A stretch of 64,000 bases of DNA from JAHRAW01 sp965203265 (GTDB taxonomy: Bacteria; Pseudomonadota; Gammaproteobacteria; Arenicellales; Poriferihabitantaceae), in contig CBDBBV010000002.1 of the NCBI GenBank assembly GCA_965203265.1, forward strand, positions 248,001 through 312,000, in the 5' to 3' direction. Made by a program: the position numbers and the translations under genes. The notes under the pieces are model-generated. The model was given only the letters and a program-made list of their open reading frames with translations. It was not told where the DNA came from and did not search any database. Of the stretch, positions 29,884 to 36,807 are shown in pieces (the first letter of the stretch is position 1; every line of letters starts with the position of its first letter).

Positions 29884-30363
29884 CTAGTCGAATTTGAGTT
29901 TGAGCGCCTGCAACGTTTCGGCGTGGACGAAGGCGCCGACATCGCCGCCGTGGCAGGCGATCTCCTTCACCAGCGAGGCGGACACGAAGGTGTAATTCTC
30001 CGCCGGCGCGAGGAACACCGTTTCCAGCCGGGGCGCCAACCGGCGATTCATCGACGCCAGCTGAAACTCGTATTCGAAATCGGACACCGCCCGCAGCCCC
30101 CGCAGGATCACCTCCGCCCCGGCTTCGCGGGCGAAGTCGATGAGCAGCCCGGAAAACCCGACGACGTCCACATTATCCACGCGATGCAACGCCCGGCTGG
30201 CCAGCTCGATCCGTTCATCCAGAGAAAACAGGGGTTCTTTCTCCGCATTCTCGGCGATTGCCAGAATGATCCGGTCGTACATGCGCGTCGCCCGCATCAC
30301 CAGATCGCTGTGGCCATTGGTGATGGGATCGAATGTGCCCGGATAAACTGCGATTTTCTTCAT
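29884..30363 (-). CDS. coaD: phosphopantetheine adenylyltransferase
   Basis: Penultimate step of CoA synthesis: adenylylates 4'-phosphopantetheine. The protein is 159 aa, identical in length to E. coli CoaD. The nucleotidyltransferase motif AVYPGTFDPITNGHSDLV is at the N-terminus, and ISSTxVRE-type motif is present as FVSASLVKEIACHGGDV. The start ATG overlaps the rsmD stop by ATGA. With coaE at 11.5-12.1 kb and panB at 44.8 kb, three CoA-pathway genes lie in this window. Confidence 0.96.
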   Translation of the reverse strand: MKKIAVYPGTFDPITNGHSDLVMRATRMYDRIILAIAENAEKEPLFSLDERIELASRALHRVDNVDVVGFSGLLIDFAREAGAEVILRGLRAVSDFEYEFQLASMNRRLAPRLETVFLAPAENYTFVSASLVKEIACHGGDVGAFVHAETLQALKLKFD

Positions 30364-30932
30364 GTTTGCACCAGCGTAGATTGCACCCTGCCGCATCGGC
30401 TCTGCCGAATGATATGCCAACCGGACGGAATTGGTAAGGGGCATTCGCCTCGCGGCGACTCGATATACACCAACGCTCGCGGGCGCAACAACCCGCGCGA
30501 CTGTATGTTGCGGCAGGTTGCCTCGATCATTTGGCCGGCAAACGGCGGATCCATGAACACGATGTCGAAGCCGCTGCCCGCCTCGCTAGCGCCCCGCCGC
30601 CGGAAAAATTCATCCACCGTACCGGCAAAAATCTCCACCTCGCATTCAGCCCCCAGCGCCCCTCGATTGGCGCGCAGCAGCTCGACTGCTTTTGCGTTGG
30701 ATTCGACCAGGACCACTCTGGCGGCTCCACGGGAAGCGGCCTCGAAGCCGAATGCGCCGCTGCCGGCGAACAAGTCGAGGCAGGATTGGTCGCGAAGGTG
30801 GTGGGGCAGCCAGTTGAACAAGGTCTCGCGCACCGCATCCGGCGACGGGCGCAACCCCGCCGCCCCGTCGCAGCGCAACAGGCGGCTCTTCCATCGACCG
30901 CCGATGATTCTGATTCGCCCGCTTTTTTTCAT
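30360..30932 (-). CDS. rsmD: 16S rRNA (guanine-966-N2)-methyltransferase
   Basis: 190-aa SAM-dependent methyltransferase that modifies G966 of 16S rRNA on the 30S particle. It shows RIRIIGGRWKSRLLRC, RPSPDAVRETLFNWL, the SAM-binding CLDLFAGSGAFGFEAASRGA and the catalytic DPPF motif in IVFMDPPFAGQM. The rsmD-coaD pair and the divergent ftsY are a standard arrangement. Confidence 0.95.
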   Translation of the reverse strand: MKKSGRIRIIGGRWKSRLLRCDGAAGLRPSPDAVRETLFNWLPHHLRDQSCLDLFAGSGAFGFEAASRGAARVVLVESNAKAVELLRANRGALGAECEVEIFAGTVDEFFRRRGASEAGSGFDIVFMDPPFAGQMIEATCRNIQSRGLLRPRALVYIESPRGECPLPIPSGWHIIRQSRCGRVQSTLVQT

Positions 30933-31034
30933 GGTTGTTCCGATGGTGATTGCGCCCGTGCCCCAGATGGAAAATTGTCGTCATGCGACTGCGGGCGCAA
31001 TGATAGGATACAAGTTTTTCGCCCATCCGCAAAC

Positions 31035-31985
31035 ATGAATACACCTCACCCCGCACCGCCCGCCGCCGCGCCCTCCGAGGCTGCGCAAAGCGGCGGCCTG
31101 TTTTCCCGTCTGGCGAGGACGCGCCGCCGTCTGACGAGTGGCTTGAGTCTGGGCAAGGGCGCAAAGACGGACGCCGCCCAACTCGACGATTTGCACGACC
31201 AGCTGCTGTTGGCGGATGTCGGCGTGGAAGCGAGCGACAGAATCATCCAGAGCCTGCGCAAAGACGCCACCGGCCACCTCATGGACGCCTTGCGCGCCGC
31301 GGTAACGGAGATTCTCCAACCGTGCGAGCAACCCCTCGTGGCCGCCGCCGCCGACCGACCCTTCGTCATCTTCATGGTCGGCGTGAACGGCGCCGGCAAG
31401 ACCACCACCGTGGCGAAACTGGCCGCTCGGCTACGCGCCGCCGGCAACAGCGTCATGCTGGCGGCCTGCGACACCTACCGAGCCGCCGCCATCGAACAGC
31501 TGCAAACCTGGGGCGAGCGGCTGGCGATACCGGTGATCGCCCAGTCCCACGGCGCCGATGCCGCGGCGGTAGCCCACGACGCCTACAGCGCCGCCCGCGC
31601 CCGCGCCGTGGATGTGCTGCTGATCGACACCGCCGGCCGCCAACATACCCACGGCGACCTGATGGAGCAACTGAAGAAGATCAAGCGGGTGCTAGGCAAG
31701 GCGGATGCCGCCCTTCCCGATGAAGTCCTGCTGGCCGTGGACGCCGGAAACGGCTGCAATGCGCTCTCCCAATCTGCGCATTTCCAGCAGGCCGTGGGTT
31801 TGGATGGGTTGTGTGTGACCAAGCTGGACGGCACCGCCAAGGGCGGCGTGGTGGTGGCGTTGGCGGAGCGTTTCGGAGTGCCGATTCGCTATGTCGGCGT
31901 GGGTCAGGAGGCGGGGGATCTTCGCCCGTTTTCCGCCGAGGAATTTGTCGCTGCGTTGTTGCCTGATGCGGCCGATGCGCCCTAG
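31035..31985 (+). CDS. ftsY: signal recognition particle receptor FtsY
   Basis: SRP-type GTPase that docks ribosome-nascent chains at the membrane. The protein is 316 aa with a short Ala/Pro-rich N-terminus in place of the long acidic A domain of E. coli FtsY. The NG domain is clear: G1 VGVNGAGKTTTVAKLA, DTYRAAAIEQLQTWGERL, G3 DTAGRQHTH and G4 TKLDGTAKGG. One oddity is the normally conserved DAxTGQNA element, which reads DAGNGCNA. The stop codon overlaps that of the convergent infA (shared CTAG). Confidence 0.95.
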   Translation: MNTPHPAPPAAAPSEAAQSGGLFSRLARTRRRLTSGLSLGKGAKTDAAQLDDLHDQLLLADVGVEASDRIIQSLRKDATGHLMDALRAAVTEILQPCEQPLVAAAADRPFVIFMVGVNGAGKTTTVAKLAARLRAAGNSVMLAACDTYRAAAIEQLQTWGERLAIPVIAQSHGADAAAVAHDAYSAARARAVDVLLIDTAGRQHTHGDLMEQLKKIKRVLGKADAALPDEVLLAVDAGNGCNALSQSAHFQQAVGLDGLCVTKLDGTAKGGVVVALAERFGVPIRYVGVGQEAGDLRPFSAEEFVAALLPDAADAP

Positions 31986-32200
31986 CGCGCGCGGAAGGTG
32001 ATTCGCCCCTTGGAGAGATCGTAGGGCGTGAGTTGCACGGTAACTTGGTCGCCGCGAAGAATGCGGATGTAGTGCTTGCGCATCTTGCCGGAAATATGCG
32101 CGATGATCTCGTGCCCGTTTTCCAGTTTCACGCGGAAACGGGTATTCGGCAGGGTTTCGATGATCGTGCCCTCCATCTCGATACTCTCTTCTTTGGTCAT
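31982..32200 (-). CDS. infA: translation initiation factor IF-1
   Basis: 72-aa S1/OB-fold protein that occupies the ribosomal A site during initiation. MTKEESIEMEGTIIETLPNT at the N-terminus and DLSKGRITFRAR at the end are near-universal. The start is ATG 32200; upstream in-frame codons are not conserved. It ends convergently with ftsY, the two TAG stops sharing the palindrome CTAG. Confidence 0.97.
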   Translation of the reverse strand: MTKEESIEMEGTIIETLPNTRFRVKLENGHEIIAHISGKMRKHYIRILRGDQVTVQLTPYDLSKGRITFRAR

Positions 32201-32350
32201 CTGGTCGTGCCGGTGTCGGCGAAACAACAAACGCGGAGTGTAGCCGAAATTCCGGCTATTTGGAATTGATTGGAAGAATGTTTCCGGGTGGAGGGAGGGG
32301 AAAACAGCGGCGTGGCCGCCCGGAGAATCGCCGATTACACGGAGATTCGG
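32201..32350. other. intergenic, nothing recognised
   Basis: The gap upstream of infA and before the first micro-operon repeat contains no gene that I can support. The infA promoter must lie here on the minus strand; I see no strong -35/-10 pair. Confidence 0.3.
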
Positions 32351-32398
32351 TAGCCGCGCCCTATTGAGCGCCAGCGGAACAGCGGATTGGATGAACGG

Positions 32399-32482
32399 CT
32401 ATTTTCCGGTGAAAATGCCGTACAGCAGTATCGGTATTATCAACACGGCGCCGACCAAAAGTGGTATGAAACTTGGATCCAT
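32399..32482 (-). CDS. 27-aa single-helix membrane peptide (micro-operon copy 1)
   Basis: A 27-codon frame, too short for usual gene finding, whose ATG overlaps the stop of the 60-aa gene (TGATG). The peptide is a single hydrophobic helix (about residues 5-22) and ends LLYGIFTGK. The same frame, start coupling and ending recur in the copies at 33005-33088 and 38592-38675, with different codons and a variable middle. That conservation is the main evidence that it is translated. Function unknown; small accessory subunit, membrane regulator or toxin are all possible. Confidence 0.65.
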   Translation of the reverse strand: MDPSFIPLLVGAVLIIPILLYGIFTGK

Positions 32483-32664
32483 CAGTTTTTCCTGATAATT
32501 GCTGTAAGGAAAATCATTGTAACACCGAAAGCAACCGTTGTGGCCGCAACCGATACACTTTTCTCCTCAATGATTCCGGCGACCATCCCAGCCACAACAA
32601 GCGCGATGCCGGCGGTGCGGAATGCCAGACGCATTGCGGCGAAATCCAGGCCGATTTTCAGCAT
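32482..32664 (-). CDS. 60-aa two-helix membrane protein (micro-operon copy 1)
   Basis: 60 aa, no known family. A short N-terminus containing MRLAFR leads into helix 1, AGIALVVAGMVAGI (about 18-32), then an acidic loop EEKS, helix 2 (about 38-55), and a basic end RKN. The start ATG sits inside the end of the 19-aa leader frame and the stop overlaps the 27-aa gene, so all three are translationally coupled. A 60-aa homologue lies at 33088-33270, a 62-aa one at 38407-38595 and a divergent one at 38884-39090. Confidence 0.7.
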   Translation of the reverse strand: MLKIGLDFAAMRLAFRTAGIALVVAGMVAGIIEEKSVSVAATTVAFGVTMIFLTAIIRKN

Positions 32665-32717
32665 CGGCCGATCAGGGGAATTTCCCCCGCCCACTTGGCA
32701 AACAGCGCAACATCCAT
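32658..32717 (-). CDS. 19-aa leader peptide with strong ribosome site (micro-operon copy 1)
   Basis: 19-codon frame starting MDVALFAKWAGEIPLIGR, preceded by GGAGG at 32731-32727, nine bases before its ATG. It is the only gene of the unit with a good Shine-Dalgarno. Its last codons overlap the start of the 60-aa gene by 7 bases. The copy at 33267-33323 is nearly identical in protein. Translation of the leader probably delivers ribosomes to the two downstream genes. Confidence 0.5.
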   Translation of the reverse strand: MDVALFAKWAGEIPLIGRC

Positions 32718-32749
32718 AATTTGTATCCTCCATGATAAGGAGCCGGCAC

Positions 32750-32755
32750 TGTATC
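32750..32755 (-). promoter_or_regulatory. -10 box of micro-operon copy 1
   Basis: On the minus strand TAGTGTGATACAGTGCCGG contains an extended -10 of the form TGTGATACA. The same box precedes copy 2 (TAGTGTGCTACATTACCGG) and copy 3 (GAGTGTGATACACTGCAGG). No consistent -35 is visible. Confidence 0.45.
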
Positions 32756-32852
32756 ACACTAGCACGCTTGTGCGGCCAGTCGGAAAGCGAATCCCCCGCG
32801 CATTTGCCCGTGGCGGCGCGGTCGGGCGTTGCCCCTATCCTACCCGGATCGC

Positions 32853-32889
32853 AAAAACGCCGCCCCCTTTCGGGTGGGCGGCGTTTTTT
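32853..32889. terminator. bidirectional hairpin terminator
   Basis: A stem AACGCCGCCC / GGGCGGCGTT with A-run before and T-run after, so it can work on both strands. It stands downstream of micro-operon copy 2 on the minus strand. A nearly identical hairpin in the opposite orientation occurs at 53242-53280. Confidence 0.8.
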
Positions 32890-33004
32890 GTGAGCGTGGG
32901 GGCGGGGGCGGTTGTTTCGGAAACCGCGCTATCGGATAGGGGCGCGAAGACTCGTCAGCCGCGCCGCATTCGAGCGCCAGCGGAACAGCGGATTGGATGA
33001 ACGG

Positions 33005-33088
33005 CTATTTTCCGGTGAAAATGCCGTACAGCAGTATCGCGATCATCAACCCGCCGCCGAGCAAAATCGGTATGAGACCTGAGTCCAT
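33005..33088 (-). CDS. 27-aa single-helix membrane peptide (micro-operon copy 2)
   Basis: 27-codon frame, paralogue of the one at 32399-32482. It starts MDSGLIPILLGGGLMIAILL and ends in the shared YGIFTGK. Its ATG overlaps the stop of the 60-aa gene (TGATG). Substitutions relative to copy 1 fall in the helix and keep it hydrophobic. Confidence 0.65.
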   Translation of the reverse strand: MDSGLIPILLGGGLMIAILLYGIFTGK

Positions 33089-33270
33089 CAGTTTTTCCTG
33101 ACAATTGCCGTAAGGGAGATAAGTATAACACCCAAAGCAACCGTTGTGGCCGCATTCAATACACTTTTATCCTCAAGAATCCCGGCGACCATCCCAGCCA
33201 CAACAAGAGCAATGCCGGCAGTGCGGAACGCCAGACGCATTACGGAGAAATCCAGACCGATTTTCATCAT
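33088..33270 (-). CDS. 60-aa two-helix membrane protein (micro-operon copy 2)
   Basis: 60 aa, about 80 % identical by eye to the copy at 32482-32664, with the same MRLAFRTAGIALVVAGMVAG stretch and RKN end. It begins ATGATG, so codon 1 or 2 may be used. An in-frame ATG at 33300 would add a leader, but that segment is the 18-aa gene in another frame. Confidence 0.7.
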   Translation of the reverse strand: MMKIGLDFSVMRLAFRTAGIALVVAGMVAGILEDKSVLNAATTVALGVILISLTAIVRKN

Positions 33271-33323
33271 CGGCCGATCGGGGGAATTTCCCCCGCCCAT
33301 TTGGCAAACAGCGCAACATCCAT
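33267..33323 (-). CDS. 18-aa leader peptide (micro-operon copy 2)
   Basis: 18-codon frame starting MDVALFAKWAGEIPPIGR, with GGAGG eight bases upstream (33336-33332). It differs from copy 1 by one substitution and by loss of the final Cys. It overlaps the start of the 60-aa gene. Confidence 0.5.
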   Translation of the reverse strand: MDVALFAKWAGEIPPIGR

Positions 33324-33477
33324 AGTTGTATCCTCCATGATAACCAGCCGGTAATGTAGCACACTATCACGCATGGAAGGCGGCGTGCATGAAGCAGAGA
33401 TGGCGCCCGCCCGGTTCAGGGCGGGCTGTGGCGCATTTGCGGTATTCGGCTGGAAGGGATTGCAGGTCGTTCAGGCG

Positions 33478-33506
33478 AAAAAAAACCGGAGCCGAAGCTC
33501 CGGTTT
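33478..33506 (-). terminator. rho-independent terminator of porin 1
   Basis: Stem ACCGGAGC / GCTCCGGT with loop CGAA/TTCG. On the minus strand it is followed by eight T. The same hairpin, with about 60 identical flanking bases back to the stop codon, ends porin 2 (36481-36510), and the hairpin alone ends porin 3. Confidence 0.9.
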
Positions 33507-33532
33507 TCGGTAAGTGAAAATGAGGATGGGGA

Positions 33533-34738
33533 TTAGAAATCAACCCTCATGCCCATCAGATGGCGGATGCCGTCTTTATGGGTGTGCTCATCATCGACAG
33601 AGGTGGCTTCGTAGTACAGCCGCAGGCCGCCACCGAGATTGTGATAGACACCCCAGGTGTACTGAGTTGCGTCATTCACGCCGGTCAGGTTGCGGTTGGC
33701 GGTGGAGTAGCCAAGTAGCCAGTTGGTTTTCTCGCTGAAGTTGCCGCCGCCGTAGAGCAAGATGGTGTCAATGTCCGCACCTTCTTTCGCTGGCGCCGTG
33801 ACTTCGGGGCGATCGCCTTCGTCAACGCTACCGGCAGTACCGGTATCAATTGCCGCTACGGTAACGGCATCCAGATCGTCGGTTTGATGGTTCTGCCAAC
33901 CCAAAGACAACCAGTATCCGCCAAGGGTGGCTTTCATGCCGATGCCGACACGATCCGTAGCGGGAGAACGTCCGTCAGTAGCGTCGTACTTGATTGTTGC
34001 TTGACCATCGTAATTAGCACTAGCCGGATCAAGGGTGTCGACTGACGGGAAGGTAATCGTGTGCGTTCGATGCACCCGATCAGCATTATCCAACCCATCT
34101 TCCGAATCAACCACCGCGGCAATGGTGATATTGTCATTGACCGCGAAGCTCAGCCCGAGACCGAAGCCGTCGCCACGAAGTTTCTCCGCCACATCGCTAC
34201 CTTCCGGGCTGGCATCGTCATTCAGACGAATATCCAGTTCCGCATACAGCGCGCCGAAGGTGTTGGAGTACTTGATGGTGTTGGAAGCACGAAACGGGCC
34301 GCCGCCTACTGAGCTGTACAGGTAATACCCCAACGAGAAGGTCGGAGAAACCAGCGTTCCGAAAGTGTTGAAGTAGGCGCTCCACTGCTGGCCGAGATCG
34401 ACTCGACCGAAGGCGCCGGACAGGCCGACGGTGGCGATGCGAACATCTTCAACGCCGCCTCGCCCTGCGCTGGCCTCCTCTCTATCGGACTTGACCGAGA
34501 ATTCATAACGCCCGTGGGCGGTCAAGCCATTGCCGATTTCGTTGCTGGCTCGAACGCCGAAGCGCGAGGTCACGCTGGAATGGTGGGTTGTAGACGAAGC
34601 ACCCGGCGCACTCGAAACATCGTTGATATCGAGGGCGTTGTTGACGCGGGCATACCAGGACACATGTCCATCGGCATAACCCACCGCCGGCGCTGCCACT
34701 GCGGCGGAAACCGCCGCGACCAGTAGTTTCCTGTTCAT
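33533..34738 (-). CDS. outer-membrane general porin 1 (OmpC/Porin_4 type)
   Basis: 401-aa precursor of a trimeric 16-strand beta-barrel porin. The signal peptide MNRKLLVAAVSAAVAAPAVG is followed by short amphipathic beta strands with DG/GDG turns. The central block TVGLSGAFGRVDLGQQWSAY and GPFRASNTIKYSNTFGALYA is nearly identical in all three porins of the window. The protein ends in Phe, as needed for BAM recognition. Start supported by AAGAGG. It is divergent from porin 2; the two differ mostly in the surface-loop segments. Confidence 0.92.
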   Translation of the reverse strand: MNRKLLVAAVSAAVAAPAVGYADGHVSWYARVNNALDINDVSSAPGASSTTHHSSVTSRFGVRASNEIGNGLTAHGRYEFSVKSDREEASAGRGGVEDVRIATVGLSGAFGRVDLGQQWSAYFNTFGTLVSPTFSLGYYLYSSVGGGPFRASNTIKYSNTFGALYAELDIRLNDDASPEGSDVAEKLRGDGFGLGLSFAVNDNITIAAVVDSEDGLDNADRVHRTHTITFPSVDTLDPASANYDGQATIKYDATDGRSPATDRVGIGMKATLGGYWLSLGWQNHQTDDLDAVTVAAIDTGTAGSVDEGDRPEVTAPAKEGADIDTILLYGGGNFSEKTNWLLGYSTANRNLTGVNDATQYTWGVYHNLGGGLRLYYEATSVDDEHTHKDGIRHLMGMRVDF

Positions 34739-35192
34739 GAGATTTACCTCTTGGTTAAGACAGTTAACAAGTAATTAAATTTAATTAGTGCGGACCCCAT
34801 GCCCGCGTACCACAGGAGCGACTATACCGACAATTTTTCTCATTGCAAGCCTTTTTCCCACTTTTTTTGCAGAATTCTAAAAAAAAGTTAATTTTTCCAC
34901 AAAATCCACCCCGCGCAGTAGCCAAAGCTAGGAAAACAAAGGGTTTGCGCCGCCCCCGCCGAGCGCCGCCGCCCGCAAAAAACACCCGCCGACAGCCGAT
35001 TCGACCCTCCGAAAGCCCCTCAAGGACACCCAAACAGCCCCGCCAACCCGCTCCGCCGCCTCCTCGCCGACCGCCGCCCACCCCATGGCGCACCCCGCCG
35101 CGCGGGGGCGGATTGGCCTATTTATTGGGGTTTTTTGTTCGTAGTTAACGATTTTTGTTCGTGATAACTGTCTTAACCAAGAGGTAAATCTC
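34739..35192. promoter_or_regulatory. divergent porin 1/porin 2 control region
   Basis: 454 bp. For porin 1 (minus strand) TTGCAA (34848-34843) and TATAGT (34826-34821) are 16 bases apart, a good sigma70 promoter. For porin 2 two copies of TTTTTGTTCGT followed by TTAAC/ATAAC lie 20 bases apart (35131-35168). The same pair precedes porin 3. The middle holds an AT-rich tract and a C-rich stretch with no gene that I support. Confidence 0.5.
35131..35192 (+). repeat. conserved porin leader with tandem TTTTTGTTCGT boxes (porin 2)
   Basis: Nearly identical to the sequence upstream of porin 3 (38053-38116, inverted). The last 27 bases, ACTGTCTTAACCAAGAGGTA and on to the ATG, are shared by all three porins and contain the ribosome site AAGAGG. 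The boxes are 20 bp apart here and 22 bp apart at porin 3. They could be regulator sites for a shared porin control. Confidence 0.7.
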
Positions 35193-36455
35193 ATGAACAG
35201 GAAACTACTCGTAGCGGCGGTCTCCGCCGCAGTTGTGGCACCGGTGGTGGGTTATGGCGATGGGCATGTGTCCTGGTACGCAAGCGTACGTAACGCTATT
35301 GACCACAACGATATTCAGGACGTAAAGTCCTTCGCTCCACCCGAGAGTGCACAAACCGACATCAGTAGCGTCGCCGGGCGTCTCGGCGTCCGAGCTAGCA
35401 CCGAAATTGGAAATGGCATGACCGCCCACGGGCGTTACGAGTTCTCCACCCAAACCGACAGGGAAAAGAGAGGCTCTGAGCTTGCTGCAAACAACGAAGG
35501 CGGAATTGGGGACCTCCGTATAGGTACAGTCGGCCTGTCCGGCGCCTTCGGCAGGGTTGATGTGGGCCAGCAGTGGAGCGCCTACTTCGACACCTTCGGC
35601 ACGCTGGTTTCTCCGACCTTCTCGCTTGGGTACTACCTGTACTCGTCAGTGGGTGGCGGCCCGTTCCGTGCTTCCAACACCATCAAGTACTCCAACACTT
35701 TCGGCTCGCTGTATGCGGAACTGGACATTCGTATGAATGATGATTCCAGCCCGGAAGGTAGCGATGTGGCGGAGAAACTTCGTGGCGATGGCTACGGTCT
35801 CGGGTTGAGCTTCGCGGTCAATGAAAATCTCACCATTGCCGCGGCGTTTGATTCGGAATCTGGGGCGGATGATAGTGCAGCACTGGTTACACGGTCGACT
35901 GAAGTTGTCCACAAAGCCGATGCTGCCAGTGGTGCGCTTGTACCAGAATACAAGAAGCATGACGACGGTATTGACAGACTTATTCACGATAATCGTTCTA
36001 CCGATACAGATCGTGTCGGTATCGCAGTCAAGGGCACCTTTGGCGGATACTGGGCGTCATTGGGTTGGCAGAACTATCAAACCGACGAGCTGGATGTCGT
36101 TACCCTTCCGGCAGTTGATGCAAATAGTGATGGCGACGATGATTTCACAGACAGCGCAACGCTCGAGGCCGGTGATCGTCCCGAAGTAGTAACGCCAATG
36201 AAAGGCGGTGATGACATTGACACCATCTTGCTCTACGGCGGCGGCAACTTCAGCGAGAAAACCAACTGGCTGCTTGGCTACTCCACCGCCGACCGCAACA
36301 TGACCGGCGTGAATGACGCAACCCAGATCACTTGGGGTGTCTATCACAACCTCGGTGGTGGCCTGCGGTTGTTCTACGAAGGCACCGACCTTGATGATGA
36401 GAAAACCAACCGAGACGGTGCCCGTCATCTGCTTGGCATGCGGGTTGATTTCTAA
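35193..36455 (+). CDS. outer-membrane general porin 2 (OmpC/Porin_4 type)
   Basis: 420-aa porin precursor, paralogue of porins 1 and 3. Signal peptide MNRKLLVAAVSAAVVAPVVG, first strand DGHVSWYASVRNAI, the conserved GLSGAFGRVDVGQQWSAYFD core, and the C-terminal NLGGGLRLFYEGTD strand ending in Phe. Loops between about residues 235 and 330 differ strongly from the other copies. The 3' flank including the terminator is the same as that of porin 1, so the duplicated unit covered the gene with its leader and terminator. Confidence 0.92.
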   Translation: MNRKLLVAAVSAAVVAPVVGYGDGHVSWYASVRNAIDHNDIQDVKSFAPPESAQTDISSVAGRLGVRASTEIGNGMTAHGRYEFSTQTDREKRGSELAANNEGGIGDLRIGTVGLSGAFGRVDVGQQWSAYFDTFGTLVSPTFSLGYYLYSSVGGGPFRASNTIKYSNTFGSLYAELDIRMNDDSSPEGSDVAEKLRGDGYGLGLSFAVNENLTIAAAFDSESGADDSAALVTRSTEVVHKADAASGALVPEYKKHDDGIDRLIHDNRSTDTDRVGIAVKGTFGGYWASLGWQNYQTDELDVVTLPAVDANSDGDDDFTDSATLEAGDRPEVVTPMKGGDDIDTILLYGGGNFSEKTNWLLGYSTADRNMTGVNDATQITWGVYHNLGGGLRLFYEGTDLDDEKTNRDGARHLLGMRVDF

Positions 36456-36480
36456 TCCCCATCCTCATTTTCACTTACCG

Positions 36481-36510
36481 AAAACCGGAGCTTCGGCTCC
36501 GGTTTTTTTT
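36481..36510 (+). terminator. rho-independent terminator of porin 2
   Basis: ACCGGAGCTTCGGCTCCGGT hairpin followed by eight T. Same element as after porin 1. Confidence 0.92.
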
Positions 36511-36526
36511 CGCCTGTCTGGTTTGG

Positions 36527-36758
36527 TTGGCGATAAACGGTGTGGTGCGGCTGGGGGCGGTGATTGTGGGTGTGCCGTTTGGCGGGTTGGGGATGTTTGC
36601 TGTGCTTTATCTGGCCGAACGAATGTGGGATTCCCGCGCTTGGATCAGGTCGTTGCGCCGACACGGGGTTTGCGGTAAGTGTGAGCGGCCGGTTTTCGAG
36701 ATTTTTACGACTGCTCGGTGGGAGGTTTTATCATATTGGCATTGCCTTCCAGATGAGC
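36527..36758 (+). other. possible relic of a small membrane gene between porins 2 and 3
   Basis: A frame opening at TTG 36527 codes for a hydrophobic start with GMFAVLYLAERMW. The part MFAVLYLAE resembles the end of the 22-aa peptide at 39087-39155 (MFIVLYLAE), also at the DNA level. No ribosome site is visible, and the frame runs through the porin 3 terminator, so it is more likely a relic than a gene. Confidence 0.3.
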
Positions 36759-36787
36759 AAAAAAACCGGAGCCGAAGCTCCGGTTTT
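36759..36787 (-). terminator. rho-independent terminator of porin 3
   Basis: Same ACCGGAGC / GCTCCGGT stem as after porins 1 and 2, with seven T downstream on the minus strand. Confidence 0.9.
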
Positions 36788-36807
36788 GGAGTAAATGGCG
36801 CTGAGGA

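Larger units (their letters stand above)
32351..32762 (-). repeat. micro-operon repeat unit, copy 1
   Basis: About 412 bp that recur as a direct repeat at 32956-33367, 605 bp apart. The unit carries three overlapping tiny genes and their promoter on the minus strand. Similarity runs from CGCCAGCGGAACAGCGGATT at the 3' side to the AGTGTGATACAGTG promoter box. Coding parts differ mainly at third positions and at conservative changes, which argues that the proteins are maintained. Confidence 0.85.
32956..33367 (-). repeat. micro-operon repeat unit, copy 2
   Basis: Second copy of the 412-bp unit described at 32351-32762, same strand. It is separated from copy 1 by the terminator at 32853-32889. 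Confidence 0.85.

Noticed and set aside
34843..35148. Plus-strand frame in the divergent porin region
   Set aside because: Pro/Arg/Lys-rich translation of a C-rich tract, with no ribosome site; composition artefact.
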